NCBI GenBank assembly: GCA_016748015.1 | Contig: JAAOMT010000046.1 | Span: 809,459 to 873,458, forward strand | Direction: 5' to 3' | Source: Geosiphon pyriformis | Lineage: Eukaryota > Glomeromycota > Glomeromycetes > Archaeosporales > Geosiphonaceae | DNA length: 64,000 nt | Part shown: positions 49,536 to 61,442 of the stretch, piece after piece | Numbering within the stretch: the stretch's first letter is position 1 | Layout of the letters: every line of letters begins with the position of its first letter | Program-made: the position numbers and the translations under genes | The notes under the pieces: generated by a model | Databases searched by the model: none | What the model was told of the DNA's origin: nothing | What the model saw: the letters and a program-made list of their open reading frames with translations, nothing else

Positions 49536-50368
49536 CTAGGATGGAGACGATGAGTCAGCTATCAACCCAATTTTTTCTACAAATTCAGATATAAAGGAGC
49601 GATCTCGTAGCCCGACAAACTTATCTACCACTACTCCTTTATGAAAAGCTATAACCGTAGGTAATGAACCGACCTATATTACAGCAAAATTAAGATTAAC
49701 TAGTTTCAATAGGAAGTCATGAATGATAGGCACAGTATTTTGTTTAGGGCAAAATAAAGACTAATTTGAAGTTTTAAATTTGACTTACATTATATCTTGA
49801 GGCAATTATGACTTCCTTATCGACATTTATTTTCACAAGGGTAACTTTTTGATTCTCAGTAACTGCCTTCTCTAAAATTGGTGCGAGCATCTTACAAGGA
49901 CCACACCATCTAATCGGAAAAAGACCAAAATATAATTTTATACGAATAGGTCTGACAACAAATTGAATGAAGCAGTAAACAATGATCTTAAATATAGGAG
50001 TTAGTTCAGACAACAAAAAGGCATATCATACCCCCTCCCTTTAAATTTCTTTACACATTTTCTACTACCATTGCATCTCACCGTTCGAACTTACTCTGCG
50101 TAAAAGTCTACAATTACCGGTTCCTTAGCAGTTTCAACTAAATCTGGATAGTTGTATCTGTCACCTCTCAAGACCTTTCCCGTTCTCACAAGTATTGAGG
50201 TATGAAAGTATGAAGTAGGAGTTTTTATTGGACGTGATAAAGCTAGTAATTTAGGAATTTAAATAATAAGTTAAGCTGTAAAGGATATAAGTGAGATAAA
50301 GTATTTATATACTTACTAAAAAAGAAATTCTTCAAGTTTGAAGTGATAAAAAAGCGTTTTCCAAGCAT
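49536..50368 (-). CDS. Thioredoxin, probably mitochondrial
   Basis: Disulphide reductase with active site WCGPC. Exon 1 from 50368 (MLGKRFFITSNLKNFFF) and exon 2 (SRPIKTPTSYFHTSILVRTG) form an arginine-bearing presequence that suggests mitochondrial import. Exon 2 continues NYPDLVETAKEPVIVDFYAE. Exon 3 gives WCGPCKMLAPILEKAVTE and KINVDKEVIIASRYN. The last exon reads VGSLPTVIAFHKGVVVDKFV, containing the cis-proline motif, and ends IGLIADSSSPS. Compartment is inferred from the N-terminus only. Confidence 0.92.
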
Positions 50369-53300
50369 TTTTCCCTTCGTGCAAATTTAAGAAAGCATTT
50401 GGACCAACAAGATTAAAATTCAAAAGTTTAATAGGTCACCTTCATCTATTAGATTATTAGTCATTAATAATCTGTAATAGTTGAGCGCGTAAAATTCGAT
50501 TATATGATGCAAACCATTTATAATCATCAAAAATGTAGATCAGTCCGAAATTTTAAATGATGATCTTCACGTGTTTTTATTTATATAATTAAATTTTATT
50601 GGTTAATATACATGTGTTTTTAATATATTATTTATAATAAAAAATAAAATTTATATAATATAAAACCAAATACAGTATTACAAAGTTTGAATATTATTTA
50701 ATTTGTCTAATTCTTCATGAATATTATCTGAAATTCTTCTATAAGATTTATACTTTTTTATAGCATATTTTACTAATTTTTTATTAAAACTTTTTCTATA
50801 AAGATTCATATAACATTAACATTTTCTTGAAAATTGTCTAATAATTATTAAAGATACTAATTCAAGACTTTTAGGCATTGTTCTTTGTAATCTTTTCCAT
50901 AAATAATCATATTTGTTATGTATATATCTTTTAATAACTTTTCAATATTTTTCAATAAAATTTAATTTGTAATGATATTTTGAAAAAAAAATACACTTAT
51001 ATTCCATACTTTTAATTAATTTTTCAATTGCATTTTTTTCAGCAAAAAAATCAAATTTCAAAGATATTATTCAACATATACAACAAGAAACTCTTAAAAA
51101 ATCATTGATTTTTTTTTGAATTTTTGGCATTCTAATATTAATCTTTTTGATGGCCATTTTTCTCATTCTATTAATATTTGTTTAATTTTTTTAGACAATC
51201 TTTAAAGTTTTTCATTTGAATATATTTCCAGAAAAATTATTAATTATAATTAATTATCTAATTCAAAAGAAGTATCTCACATTAATAATTGCTTTTTATC
51301 TAAACTTAAATTCATTCTGCTTGTAATTAAAGCATTTTTACTAAATGCTACATAATTAGAGCTATTATTAAAATCAAATACAGCTGTACAATCTGAATAT
51401 AATTTCTCAAAAATTGAAATTGCTTTATATTTAATTTGTTTAATAACTATTTTGATTTATACTAAGTTATAAATAGCATCATGTCTTTTCTGGTATATTA
51501 AAATAGTTTTCTATATTATTTGTTATAAACATAAATATTTATTAATTTTGGTTAAAAATTTACTAATCATGCTTGATTTTTTATTTTCTTTTTTTCTTAG
51601 TAACAAATTTTTATGCTCAGTTTATATGTTATGCTTATTATTATTTGAATAAAAAATACATTTATTATGAATTACAAGAACTTTTTCTTTCTCTCTATTA
51701 AGTAAATTAAGACATATTTGATTCATAAATTTATTTTTATACTTTAATATATATTTTTTATGCTCTAAAAAATATTTTTTAAGATTACAAAATATTATTT
51801 TTTTTATGTTCATTATAATATAAGTCTTGATAATATTGTTAAAATAAATAACCAAAAATTTTGAACCATTTTATTATAATTATAAAACTAATAGTTTTTT
51901 CCTTTATTATTGTAATATTAGGAAACAATTTATGCTTGATAAATTTTTTAAATGTGGCTGGAGTGGTATTGAAGTTTTGGTTTCTAATCTAAATATAACA
52001 TCTTTTTACTATGTTTTTATTATTAATTATTCTAATTATTTTTTGGTGTTTCTATATTTTTATGTTAGAAACTTATCATTAAACAACTAATACTTTACAA
52101 GATATTGAATTTTTTGTGCTTTTATACACTATTATCAATAAAAATTTAGGCAATTTTCAAACTGGTATTAATTTTTTTACATTTATTATTATTATTTAAT
52201 AAAATAAAATATTCAAAAATAGCTTTTTTTTGATTATATTCAAAAACAATTAATTAAACATGTTGTTTTTTTAAATATTCTTTTAACTTTTGTCCTTTTT
52301 TTATTTGGCTAGTATATAGATCAATTTTACTTTCTAAATTGTTTGAAAATTTATTAAATTTGGATCATTATAAGTTTGGAGTTTGAGTATTACTAATATT
52401 AAAAAAAGTAATAATTTTTTTAATTCCAGCTGCTGTTTTGGTGAATAAACCATTTGGTTTATATTTATTATAATAAGTTAACTTTGGTATTTTTTTTGTT
52501 ATATAAGGGTCTTACTTCTTTTTTTCTAAATAATTGTCATTTTTTTATACTAAACTAAGTTTTTTTAATTTTGTATTTATTCTAATTACAGCTTTTATAT
52601 CTTTTGTATCATCTCATTTATTGTTATTATCATTATCTTACTTTCTACTACTAATATCCAATCTGTTAAATTTATTTACTTCAATATCATAATCATTTAT
52701 TGAAGTAATATAATGTGTTTTTTTATATGATTTTTTTGTATTTCTAACTTAATCTTTAGCTTTTTTTTTCCTTTAAAATAAAGTGCTATTTTTTTATGTA
52801 ATGTAATATTAATCTAGTATGTAATTAATGCTTGGACAGAATTAAAAAATTTGAATTATATAATATTATACAACAAAATTGTATCATAATAAAAATGGCG
52901 TTTTTAACTCAGATATATATCTATTCTTTAAATTTTTTTGGTCCCAATTAAACTTTAATTTCTGTTTTATAGTTTTAAATAAGAAGCAATCAAAGAAAGC
53001 TTCTTTAACATTCATTAAAAAAAATTTTCTATTGAAATTAAAGAAATTATCTAAGCTGAAAATTCAGATAACATTAATAAAAATAGTTATCACAAAAATT
53101 TCTTTAACTTACAACAAGAAATTTGGACAAAAAAGTCTAATATTAATAATTAAATAACCAACTTAAAAGAAACCCAATTATTAAATTAAAACCAATTCTT
53201 TAAAGCTAATAAAAGATTTATTGCAAATAATTGTTGATCAAAAAAATAGTAGATAAGAATATTTAAGATAAATTTCAATTTTAATATTATAATCTAATTG

Positions 53301-56162
53301 TAATCTCTTATTTTCATATTTAATGGTTAACAATATGCCAAATTATTTATGAATTTACTATTCAAAAAAAAATATCCAGAATATTATGATGTAATTAAAG
53401 AGCCAAAATTTTTAAACATGATTAAAATTGATATTATATACTTTTTTTTTATTAGTTACTTAATACTTGACATATGTTTTCTATATAACATTAACAGAAA
53501 ATTCGAAAAAGATATTATTTATTTATGAATTTAATTAGAACTTGCTATTGATTTCGAAAATTCTATGTATTTTAATAATAATTTATGTATTTTTAAAGAT
53601 ACCAAATTCTTATAAATAAGAAGTTTATTAGGCTTTTACAAAAAAATCTGGGTTTTATCTACTTAAACTAATACATTTTATATATTTTTTGCATTAAAAC
53701 AAACTTGTTAAAAAATATACAACACTAACAAAAAAGAACTATTCAAAATTATGAGCTTTAAGACAACTTTAATTCTTTTAATTAAGATAAAGCCAAAGAT
53801 TTTTCAATTTCAATCTGATTTTCCTAAATTAATACCAACTGATATAAGTTTTTTAATTATTATAATAAGCTATTATATATCACATTCTAATAAATTGTTA
53901 AAATATTCAACAATCAAAATTTTTTTTACAGTTTAAGAAACCAATTCTAAAACTAGATTATGATTTGGTCAAATATATGATAAGTATCTTAATTATTATA
54001 TTTCTCTTTAATATAATTATTCAAATATTAAATTTAACTGAAATTTTTTATTATAAAGAATTTTATATATCTCTTAAATCTAAACAATTCTTTGAAACAC
54101 AACATTATAGTTATTGAAAGATTATTTGTGAATTCAAAATAAATATCCACATTATAATAAAAATAATACTGGTCAAAATTTTTAAAGTTGTTTACTGTTT
54201 TTTACCTCTTATAAATTGCAAAAACAGTTTGTAGATTTTTTTTTAGATCTGATCAAGTTAATTTTTAATCATAAATATTACTCTTATACTTTACATTTTT
54301 AAGCTTTTAATCATTTTTTTTATCAGACAGAACACAATCTATTCCTAAAATTTTATGAAAAAAAAGTGTTTAAAACATCAGTAATTGAAGAATATATGTT
54401 GTAAAATATTGTAAAAAAATATTATATTATGTACATAAAAATTATATTTAAAGTATAATATTTGTTTTGAAATTATTACATAATTATTGTAAGTTTAATC
54501 TATAGAATTTATTTATAGAATATTTCGAAAAATTTGATGACAATGATATCTATATATATAAATTTTCAAATATGATGACATTGAAATTTTTTGTTACTAT
54601 TAATAATTGAAAAAATACTTCTTTTTATGTCTAAAGTTATATTAATATACATAATACATTATTTAACATTATAAATTATAAAAAGTTTTTTAGCAGAATC
54701 TGTCTTGGTTTCTTTTATACAACATATTTTTAATCAGAAACCAATTAATAATATATTAAAAACTTAAAATAAATAAATTCCTTCTTTATTCATATTTCTA
54801 TTATTATATGTCACTATACAATAACAAAAGCTAACAAATGTTTTTGGAAATTAGCATATGCAGAATAAAATATTTGGAATAATAAAGTTGAAGATCAGAG
54901 TTTCAAATAATACAAATATTAACCAGCCATATATTTTGTTTAATTCAATAGTCAAGTTATATAATTAATTGTCTTCAACTATAATATTATCCTATCCAGT
55001 TTCTCTGATCTATCTTGAAGGCTTTGTTCTAAAATTTTCAAAAAAAACTTTATATTTGCCTGAACTAATGCATCTATATAATGAAAATAAGCACATAAAA
55101 AAGAAAACCAACTTTGATAAAATACGAATTATTGATCAAACATCAAATAACAAAACAAACATTAAACTTATTGCACAAAAAAACTTAAGAATTACATGAA
55201 AATTAACAATTATAGTGTTTACAAAAGCATTTGGCAGACTTTTTCAATTACAGATAAAAACAAATTAGAGACATCTATCAAGCCATCAAATAATATTGCC
55301 CACTCTAAAACACGTGCTTCAAACATTATGGTATATGATACTGTAAAAAAAATAAGCCATCTATAATTTACTGCAGAGTTTATTTATTAAAAAATTAATT
55401 GCATTAATTTTTTTCATAAATTTTAAGCCATGCTTTTGCTTTAAGGTATAGGAGTTGAGGCGAGTAATTAATCTTTTACAATGTTTCTTAATACTAAACA
55501 TTTTACCTACAGTATTACTCTTGGACCAACAGCCAATCATGTTACAATTATTCCAATTCTTGTCTTAAATCTGCTGTTCTTAGTATCAAAGCCAGTTGTT
55601 CTCAATGTTTATTGAGAGAGATGCAAGATTACAAATAGAGGACAAATAACATTCTTAAATTCTTCATAGTACTTTTACAATTCCTTTGGTGTCTGGTGTT
55701 AACAATATTGATATTTTGATTTCTGTTCTGATAATGACAATTGAATATGGTGGTGGTGTGAATGGAATATTCATGGTTAATGGTGCCGTATTACGAGCAG
55801 AAGACACGCAGGCCGAGAGATATTATATCTTTATAAAAAAGTGATCATTTAAAGATTAAATTAATATTAATTGAAAGCCTTTCTGAAAATGATAATACTT
55901 TGATGATTTATCACGTGGTAACGTGACTTTAATGATTGCTGATTGGCTAAAATCTGATTGATCGGCATCCGAAAATTAAAGATTAATAACTTTATAAAAT
56001 ATAATATAATTCACCGTAAATGTGAAAGAGAAGAACTTAATCTATCATATTTACGGTTTAGTTTTTTAATATTATTAAAATTGGAAGACTAGATACAATT
56101 TAAAATTATATAAATTGTTTGATGGTTTGCACCATAGCAATTTTTATTGGTAAAGGTCTAAA
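50369..56162. other. Extreme AT-rich island of decayed repeats
   Basis: 5.8 kb with visibly the lowest G+C in the window and stops in all frames. A transposase relic is readable on the minus strand at its left end. From 52 to 55.8 kb, short open frames (such as those near 52880-53157 and 54969-55199) suggest further decayed protein genes, but no family was recognised. The last 500 bp before PMS1 look less biased and probably hold its promoter. Confidence 0.8.
50690..51860 (-). pseudogene. DDE-type transposase relic
   Basis: Minus-strand blocks in order match a fungal DDE transposase family that I recall from Rhizophagus and mushrooms. First, EKVLVIHNKCIFYSNNNK near 51640-51690 (normally HDE). 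Then YSDCTAVFDFNNSSNYVAF near 51355-51410, holding the second Asp (normally FDNSxNH). Then KYHYKLNFIEKY with the final Glu, and RRISDNIHEELDKLN at the C-terminus near 50700-50980. TGA or TAA stands where Trp is expected in several places. Replacements elsewhere are those made by C-to-T or G-to-A change. The N-terminal half beyond 51860 is too decayed to read. Confidence 0.78.
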
Positions 56163-59100
56163 ATGGCTGCCATAAGAGCAATTGACAAAGTTTCTGTTCA
56201 TCGTATATGCTCCGGACAGGTTGTTTTGGACTTGGCCAGTACGGTCAAAGAGCTTTTAGAGAACAGTCTTGATGCAAAAGCTACCTCAGTTGGTATTGAT
56301 TTTTTGTGAAACAAACTCTTCCAAACAAACGTCAAGACAATAAAACTTAAAACGGAAAAATTCGTTGAAAGAAATTAGGTTCAAGGAAAGTGGGCTGGAA
56401 TCCGTGGAAGTTATTGACAATGGTTCAGGCATAAATCCGGAAAATTTTCAAGGTCTTGGTAAGTTAAAGTGGCTGCCTTCCAAAAGTTTGTAATAATTAC
56501 TAAACAAGCTTCTTTAATCTTAAGCACTAAAGTACCACACATCGAAAATATCGAACTATGATGATATCATGGAACTCGAGACTTTTGGTTTTCGAGGAGA
56601 AGCCATTAGTTCATTATGTGCTTTATCGAAACTTACCATTATAACATCAACCCAAAAACACGCTCCGACCGGACAAAAAATAGAATATGATTCAAATGGA
56701 CAAATTTCTAAGCAATCACCGATTGCTCGTGAGGTGCATTCCCTTGATATTTGACGCGTAAACAAGAAATCAAAATTTTTCCCCACCCATTTGTGAAAAT
56801 CTAGCATTTACTTGAACAATATTTTTCCTATTATCTATCTAAACCAAAAATATATACATCAAGGCTGGAACAACTGTCATCGTGAAAAAATTATTCGAAA
56901 CCTTACCTGTTCGATTTCGTGAATTCAAAAAAAATATTCGACGTGATTATGCCAAAGCTTTAACCTTGTTAGAAGCTTATGCGATTATTTGCACTGGAGT
57001 CCGAATTATTTGTAATAATCAATCGGGTAAAAGGTAATGTCATGAATCTTTTTTTTTCATTATTTCTATAAATTTTTTTATTTTATATTTCATTTAAAAA
57101 TTGCAGTGAACGAAAAACAGTGTTCGTAACTCATGGAAATAAGACAACCTGGGAGAATATTGTAAATTTATTTGGGCCAAAAGCAATATCTTCCCTGATA
57201 TCTTTTGATTTCTACCTCGAAATTAAGATAGGAAAGTATTTGCTTCGAAACAATCAAGATAATACGGAAGAAAGGTGAGGGGCGCAAAAAGTACTAATCG
57301 TTTACATACTTAGATACATACTTTCTTAACCTTTTTCATAAGTGATCAATTAAAGATTCGTGTCAATGGCCACGTCTCCAAACCGACACCGGGTAATGGT
57401 CGCACAACTAGTGGACGACAATATTATTTTATTAACAGTCGACCATGTCATCTTCCTAAAGTAAGGTTTAATATATAATACATATTTACATGTCAAATTG
57501 CTCATACTGTACTTACTCTCATTTTTTCGATCTAATTAAATGCTAAAACAGATGGCAAAAATTTTCAATGAAACTTACAAAAGTTTTAACATGAATCAAT
57601 ATCCTTTTGTGGTCGCTGATTTTCACCTTTCCAAATGTGAGGTACCAATTAGAATATCTTTTTTTTTCAACATAATCGACTTACATACTTCACTTTTCAA
57701 TAGCTTCATACGATCTAAATGTTAGCCCAGATAAAAGAACTATATTTTTGCACGATGAGGAATCTATTTGTGAAAATCTAAAGGTTACATTTCCACAAGC
57801 GCCGGATTGTATTGAATTGTCAATTTTCTAAATTTCCTTCTATTTTCTTTATCCAGATTCAACTTAATGCTTTATTTGAACCATTTCGGGCAATTTTTCC
57901 TATTTCCAATTTGGAAGGAGATTTCGAGGGTCAAAATTTATATCCTATCGAAGATCACATTAGTAATGGTCCATCACAGAATAGCGAAGAGAGAGCATCT
58001 ATGGGATCCAACTCTTTTTACCAGGGTTTAGATATACAGGAATCGCCTGCCCAATTATCTACAGAATATATTGGAAATATGGATACTCAAGCAACAAAAG
58101 ACAATTGTAAAACTTTCACACAGCCTACTTCTCTACATGATATTTCTATGTCGGCCAATCTTTTAAATCCCTTGGTGAAATCGCCGACACAAATAGAACC
58201 TTTGGAGAGTATTTCTTCTACTGAACGAGAAGCAGATTATTTTCGTCACATGCCGAAAACCCTGCATAAATCTTCTCAAGCCGAACGTCCAAAGCCGAAT
58301 AAGAGAAATCGACTGGGGCACTTGCCTCAGAAATCGCATGGTATTGACAATTTATTCGGCCCTGTCCAGATCAAAAAGATCTCAGAACAAGACGAAAATG
58401 ATCACGGGGCCGAATTTTTTGAAAGTGATATGAAGGAAATTCCTGCTAAGGGAATTGAAACCAAAGTTTACGATCCTACATCAGAACAAAATTTGGGACT
58501 TAATGATATTCGTGGTACCCAATTATTAGACAATATATCTTCAGCTAATGGTCGGCAGACAGCGCAAAATAAATTAATTGACCCCAACGAAAAATTGGAA
58601 GTCATGTTTGATTTTAACAAAATTCCGAAAAGAAAATTTGATCCGAGGAAAATTCCTTCCCCAAAGCCAGCCCATCCAAAACCACATTTGGATGATGCTG
58701 GAATCAGCGTTCCTGATAACGAAAAAGTAGCACGTGAACTCAGCAGGGTAATTTCGAAAGATGACTTTAATCGAATGGAAATAATTGGGCAGTTCAATTT
58801 GGGGTTCATTATCGCGAAACTTGTTAATCCCAATGGTGATGACTTGTTCATCATTGATCAGCATGCATCGGATGAAAAATATAATTTTGAAACTTTACAA
58901 CTTCATACTAAAATTCACTCTCAACGGCTTATAAGGTTTTTTAAGCAATTTTCAACATTTTAAATTTTTCCACCAAAATTGATCAATTTTCCTATCAGTC
59001 CTAGGCCTTTGGAACTTACAGCAGCCGAAGAGATGGTAGCAATCGAGAACATTGAGATATTACGCCAAAATGGATTTGATATCATGCTTGATAACGAAGC

Positions 59101-59675
59101 TCCTGTAACGCGTAAATTGAAACTCGTTTCTCAACCTGTCAGCAAAAACACAATTTTTGGCTTAAAAGGTGAACAACGCAAAATTCTTCGAGAAGTAATG
59201 ATATTGGCTCTTTTTAACTGGCGTTTGATATAAGATTTAGAGGAATTGATATTTTTACTATCGGAGCGACCTGGCGAGATGGCGCGCTGCTCTCATGTCC
59301 AAAGTATGTTTGCTTCTCGCGCGTGTCGCAAGTCGGTAATGATTGGTGACTCATTAACTCGACAGCAGATGCAAAAGGTGAGTTTGTCCAGTTGAAGTTT
59401 GACTTTTTACTTTTGTATTTGTGCTAACATTCTTAGGAAACAATAATAGATTGTAAAAAACATGGGTCAAATTGAACAGCCATGGGTAAGATTTTATTCT
59501 TTAAACTGGATTATCAAATGCGCGTAGGCTAAGATTCTTCTTCAAACAGAATTGTCCACATGGAAGACCCTCAATGCGACATTTATTTGACTTATCTCAA
59601 ATAAAAAGCGATCAAAGGTACACCCCCAATATTAGTAATAAAGGAAGCCTTTATCCCTTGTTAAAGAAAGAATAA
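56163..59675 (+). CDS. PMS1: DNA mismatch repair endonuclease Pms1 (MutL-alpha subunit)
   Basis: Partner of Mlh1; nicks DNA during mismatch repair. Exon 1 starts [19 protein letters not shown] and reaches [16 protein letters not shown] of the GHKL ATPase. VIDNGSGI and [13 protein letters not shown] follow, then [10 protein letters not shown] and [17 protein letters not shown] long poorly conserved linker lies in the exon at about 57857-58934. The C-terminal nuclease has [12 protein letters not shown] (DQHAX2EX4E) near 58850-58890, [10 protein letters not shown] and [18 protein letters not shown]. All catalytic motifs of a PMS2-type endonuclease are present. At least ten introns were placed by consensus; the final exon reads through to TAA at 59673-59675. 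Confidence 0.95.
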
Positions 59676-60611
59676 ACTATAAGGCCAAGATGCTGGATAT
59701 CGCATCCTAGATAAGCACTATGTCGGTTAAATATGATGGAAAAAGATTTTACGCTAGATCAAGTCATTACATTATTCATACCAAAACAAGCTTGCGTTTA
59801 GCCGAGATTGCAGAAGATTTCATCGACTTGAAGTTAGTCTCAGAATATAAATTTTTGGTTTAGGAAATTATAAACAAAATTTAGAAATCAAACTGTTTTT
59901 TGCATCTATGTTTGACGTATAATTATTGTGCTGTTTATTAATGGAAATTTCGAAAGTATCTGTCTTAATAACTTTTAATAAAGGACAAATTTTTTATTTT
60001 GAAACTAAAATTTGAACCTAATAAGGAGTCTTGTTGATTCAAATTCCCCGCTCCAAATACTCCAAAAAGTCCGGTTTTTTGAGTAGGGAAATAATTTTAT
60101 TATAAAAAGAAATTTGAGACTATTGAAAGGCATCAAAAAAAATGATAAAAAATATCCTGAACCAAGTGAAAGGTATAATTAAAGTAAAATAAATAAGATC
60201 AATCAGAATCTTGAATATCAAGCGGCCGCATAACCCTTTGAACGATCACATCACTCGTAATCTTATTTGTTCTAATTGTACACATTTTTAGTACAAAGTT
60301 GTCTTATTTTCTCCAAATTTTCCTTAAAGGGATGCTTTTTGATCATGAAAAACGCAAGGAAATTATCCTAAGATCGCCTTCAGACAATCCATAATTTTTC
60401 AACCTAAACTTTAAATGGATGGATCATCTTGTTAAATAAGTTTAGGTGTTGAATAATTAATCAAACAAAAATTTTTGGAAAGGGACGTTAATAAAACCAA
60501 TTCACAATATTATAAAAATATTTACTCGGTATAATGCGAGACATCATCTGTACAGGCTTAATTCAGTTAAAAATGAATAAAGATGGTGTAAAGTGGAGGA
60601 GAAGGAGGCAC
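59676..60611. other. Intergenic between convergent PMS1 and RCF2
   Basis: 935 bp, mostly AT-rich 3' sequence. The exception is the coding-like stretch on the minus strand at about 60199-60300, listed separately. Confidence 0.6.
60199..60300 (-). other. Orphan coding-like segment
   Basis: On the minus strand this reads MCTIRTNKITSDVIVQRVMR then PLDIQDSD and a stop, with G+C and codon use above its surroundings. Farther upstream in the same frame, LKNYGLSEGDLRIISLRFS is also readable, but two stops lie between. No family is recognised. It could be the last exon of a lost gene or a decayed fragment. Confidence 0.3.
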
Positions 60612-61442
60612 CTATTGGGATGATGAAACCTTGTTCATACGTCTTTCTTCATCAATAACCATTTGTTTCCATTGTTGGTAGCCAGCAGGCTCCTTTTGCC
60701 TTGTCTCGGTGTTCATTGAAAGGGCCGCTGAAGCAAGTAAAACGATGATAGTCAAGCCTTGGGAGTACATGCGGGCTTGGACCAACTTCTGAGAAGTTGT
60801 CAAGTATCTGAACGAAAGAACCAAAAGGCTCAATTCAAGGTATCATGAAATCATTTATCAGAAGACTGTGTATATAGGACATACTTGTTCCGCCAGAGCG
60901 AAGCAATTGAACCGGCCATTCCTAAAACCCAAGTTCCACCGATGATCGACCATCGGTGATCATTCAAAAATTTCTTTGTGGCCTCGATTCTTGACAGTGG
61001 TTTGGTCTCAGTATTTTGCTCATGAAACTCACCATACTTAATTTTCTCAAATCTTAATGAGGCTCTTTCGGCCGTTATGATGAATGAAGCGGTGGTAACT
61101 AATAGAGTGAAAAAGAAATTAAAGATGTATTTGAACAAAAGATTTTTGGTTTACAAAGCACAAGAGGAAAAAGGGACAGGTATTTACTTGAAGATACGAA
61201 AAAAGCTTTTAAGGGCAGAGTAAGGTGGCGATAAAATGGCGAAAATCGTTGACCAACTAACGAAAGACCGAGACCAACACCCAGGCCTATTGCAGAACCC
61301 TTTAATCCATGTTTTACAGTGTATTTGTAATGTTCTATGATAAAAAATGAGGTAAAAAGGTTGAGTGAGCAGATCTTTGAGTTGGACCAAGTAAAATTTG
61401 AGTGAATATACCATCCTCTTCCTCTTTAGTGATTATTTTCAT
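60612..61442 (-). CDS. RCF2: Respiratory supercomplex factor Rcf2 (HIG1 domain)
   Basis: Inner-membrane protein that binds complex IV and respiratory supercomplexes. Exon 1 (from 61442) is short, MKIITKEEED. Exon 2 gives EHYKYTVKHGLKGSAIGLGV and GLGLSLVGQRFSPFYRHL, the first membrane hairpin. Exon 3 has TTASFIITAERASLRFE and FLNDHRWSIIGGTWVLGMAG, entering the HIG1 domain. The last exon continues YLTTSQKLVQARMYSQGLTI and a second membrane helix, ending MNKVSSSQ. Fungal Rcf2 has this two-part layout with a C-terminal HIG1 domain. All exon joins keep frame. Confidence 0.9.

Noticed and set aside
51622-53157. Lys/Ile/Asn-rich ORFs as expressed genes
   Set aside because: Stops flank them in every frame, and the recognisable piece belongs to a decayed transposase.
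58468-58864. Two minus-strand open frames within PMS1
   Set aside because: Antisense of the PMS1 linker and nuclease exon; no family match.
60225-60300. Possible tRNA near the GCGGCCGC site
   Set aside because: No cloverleaf or T-arm consensus could be found.
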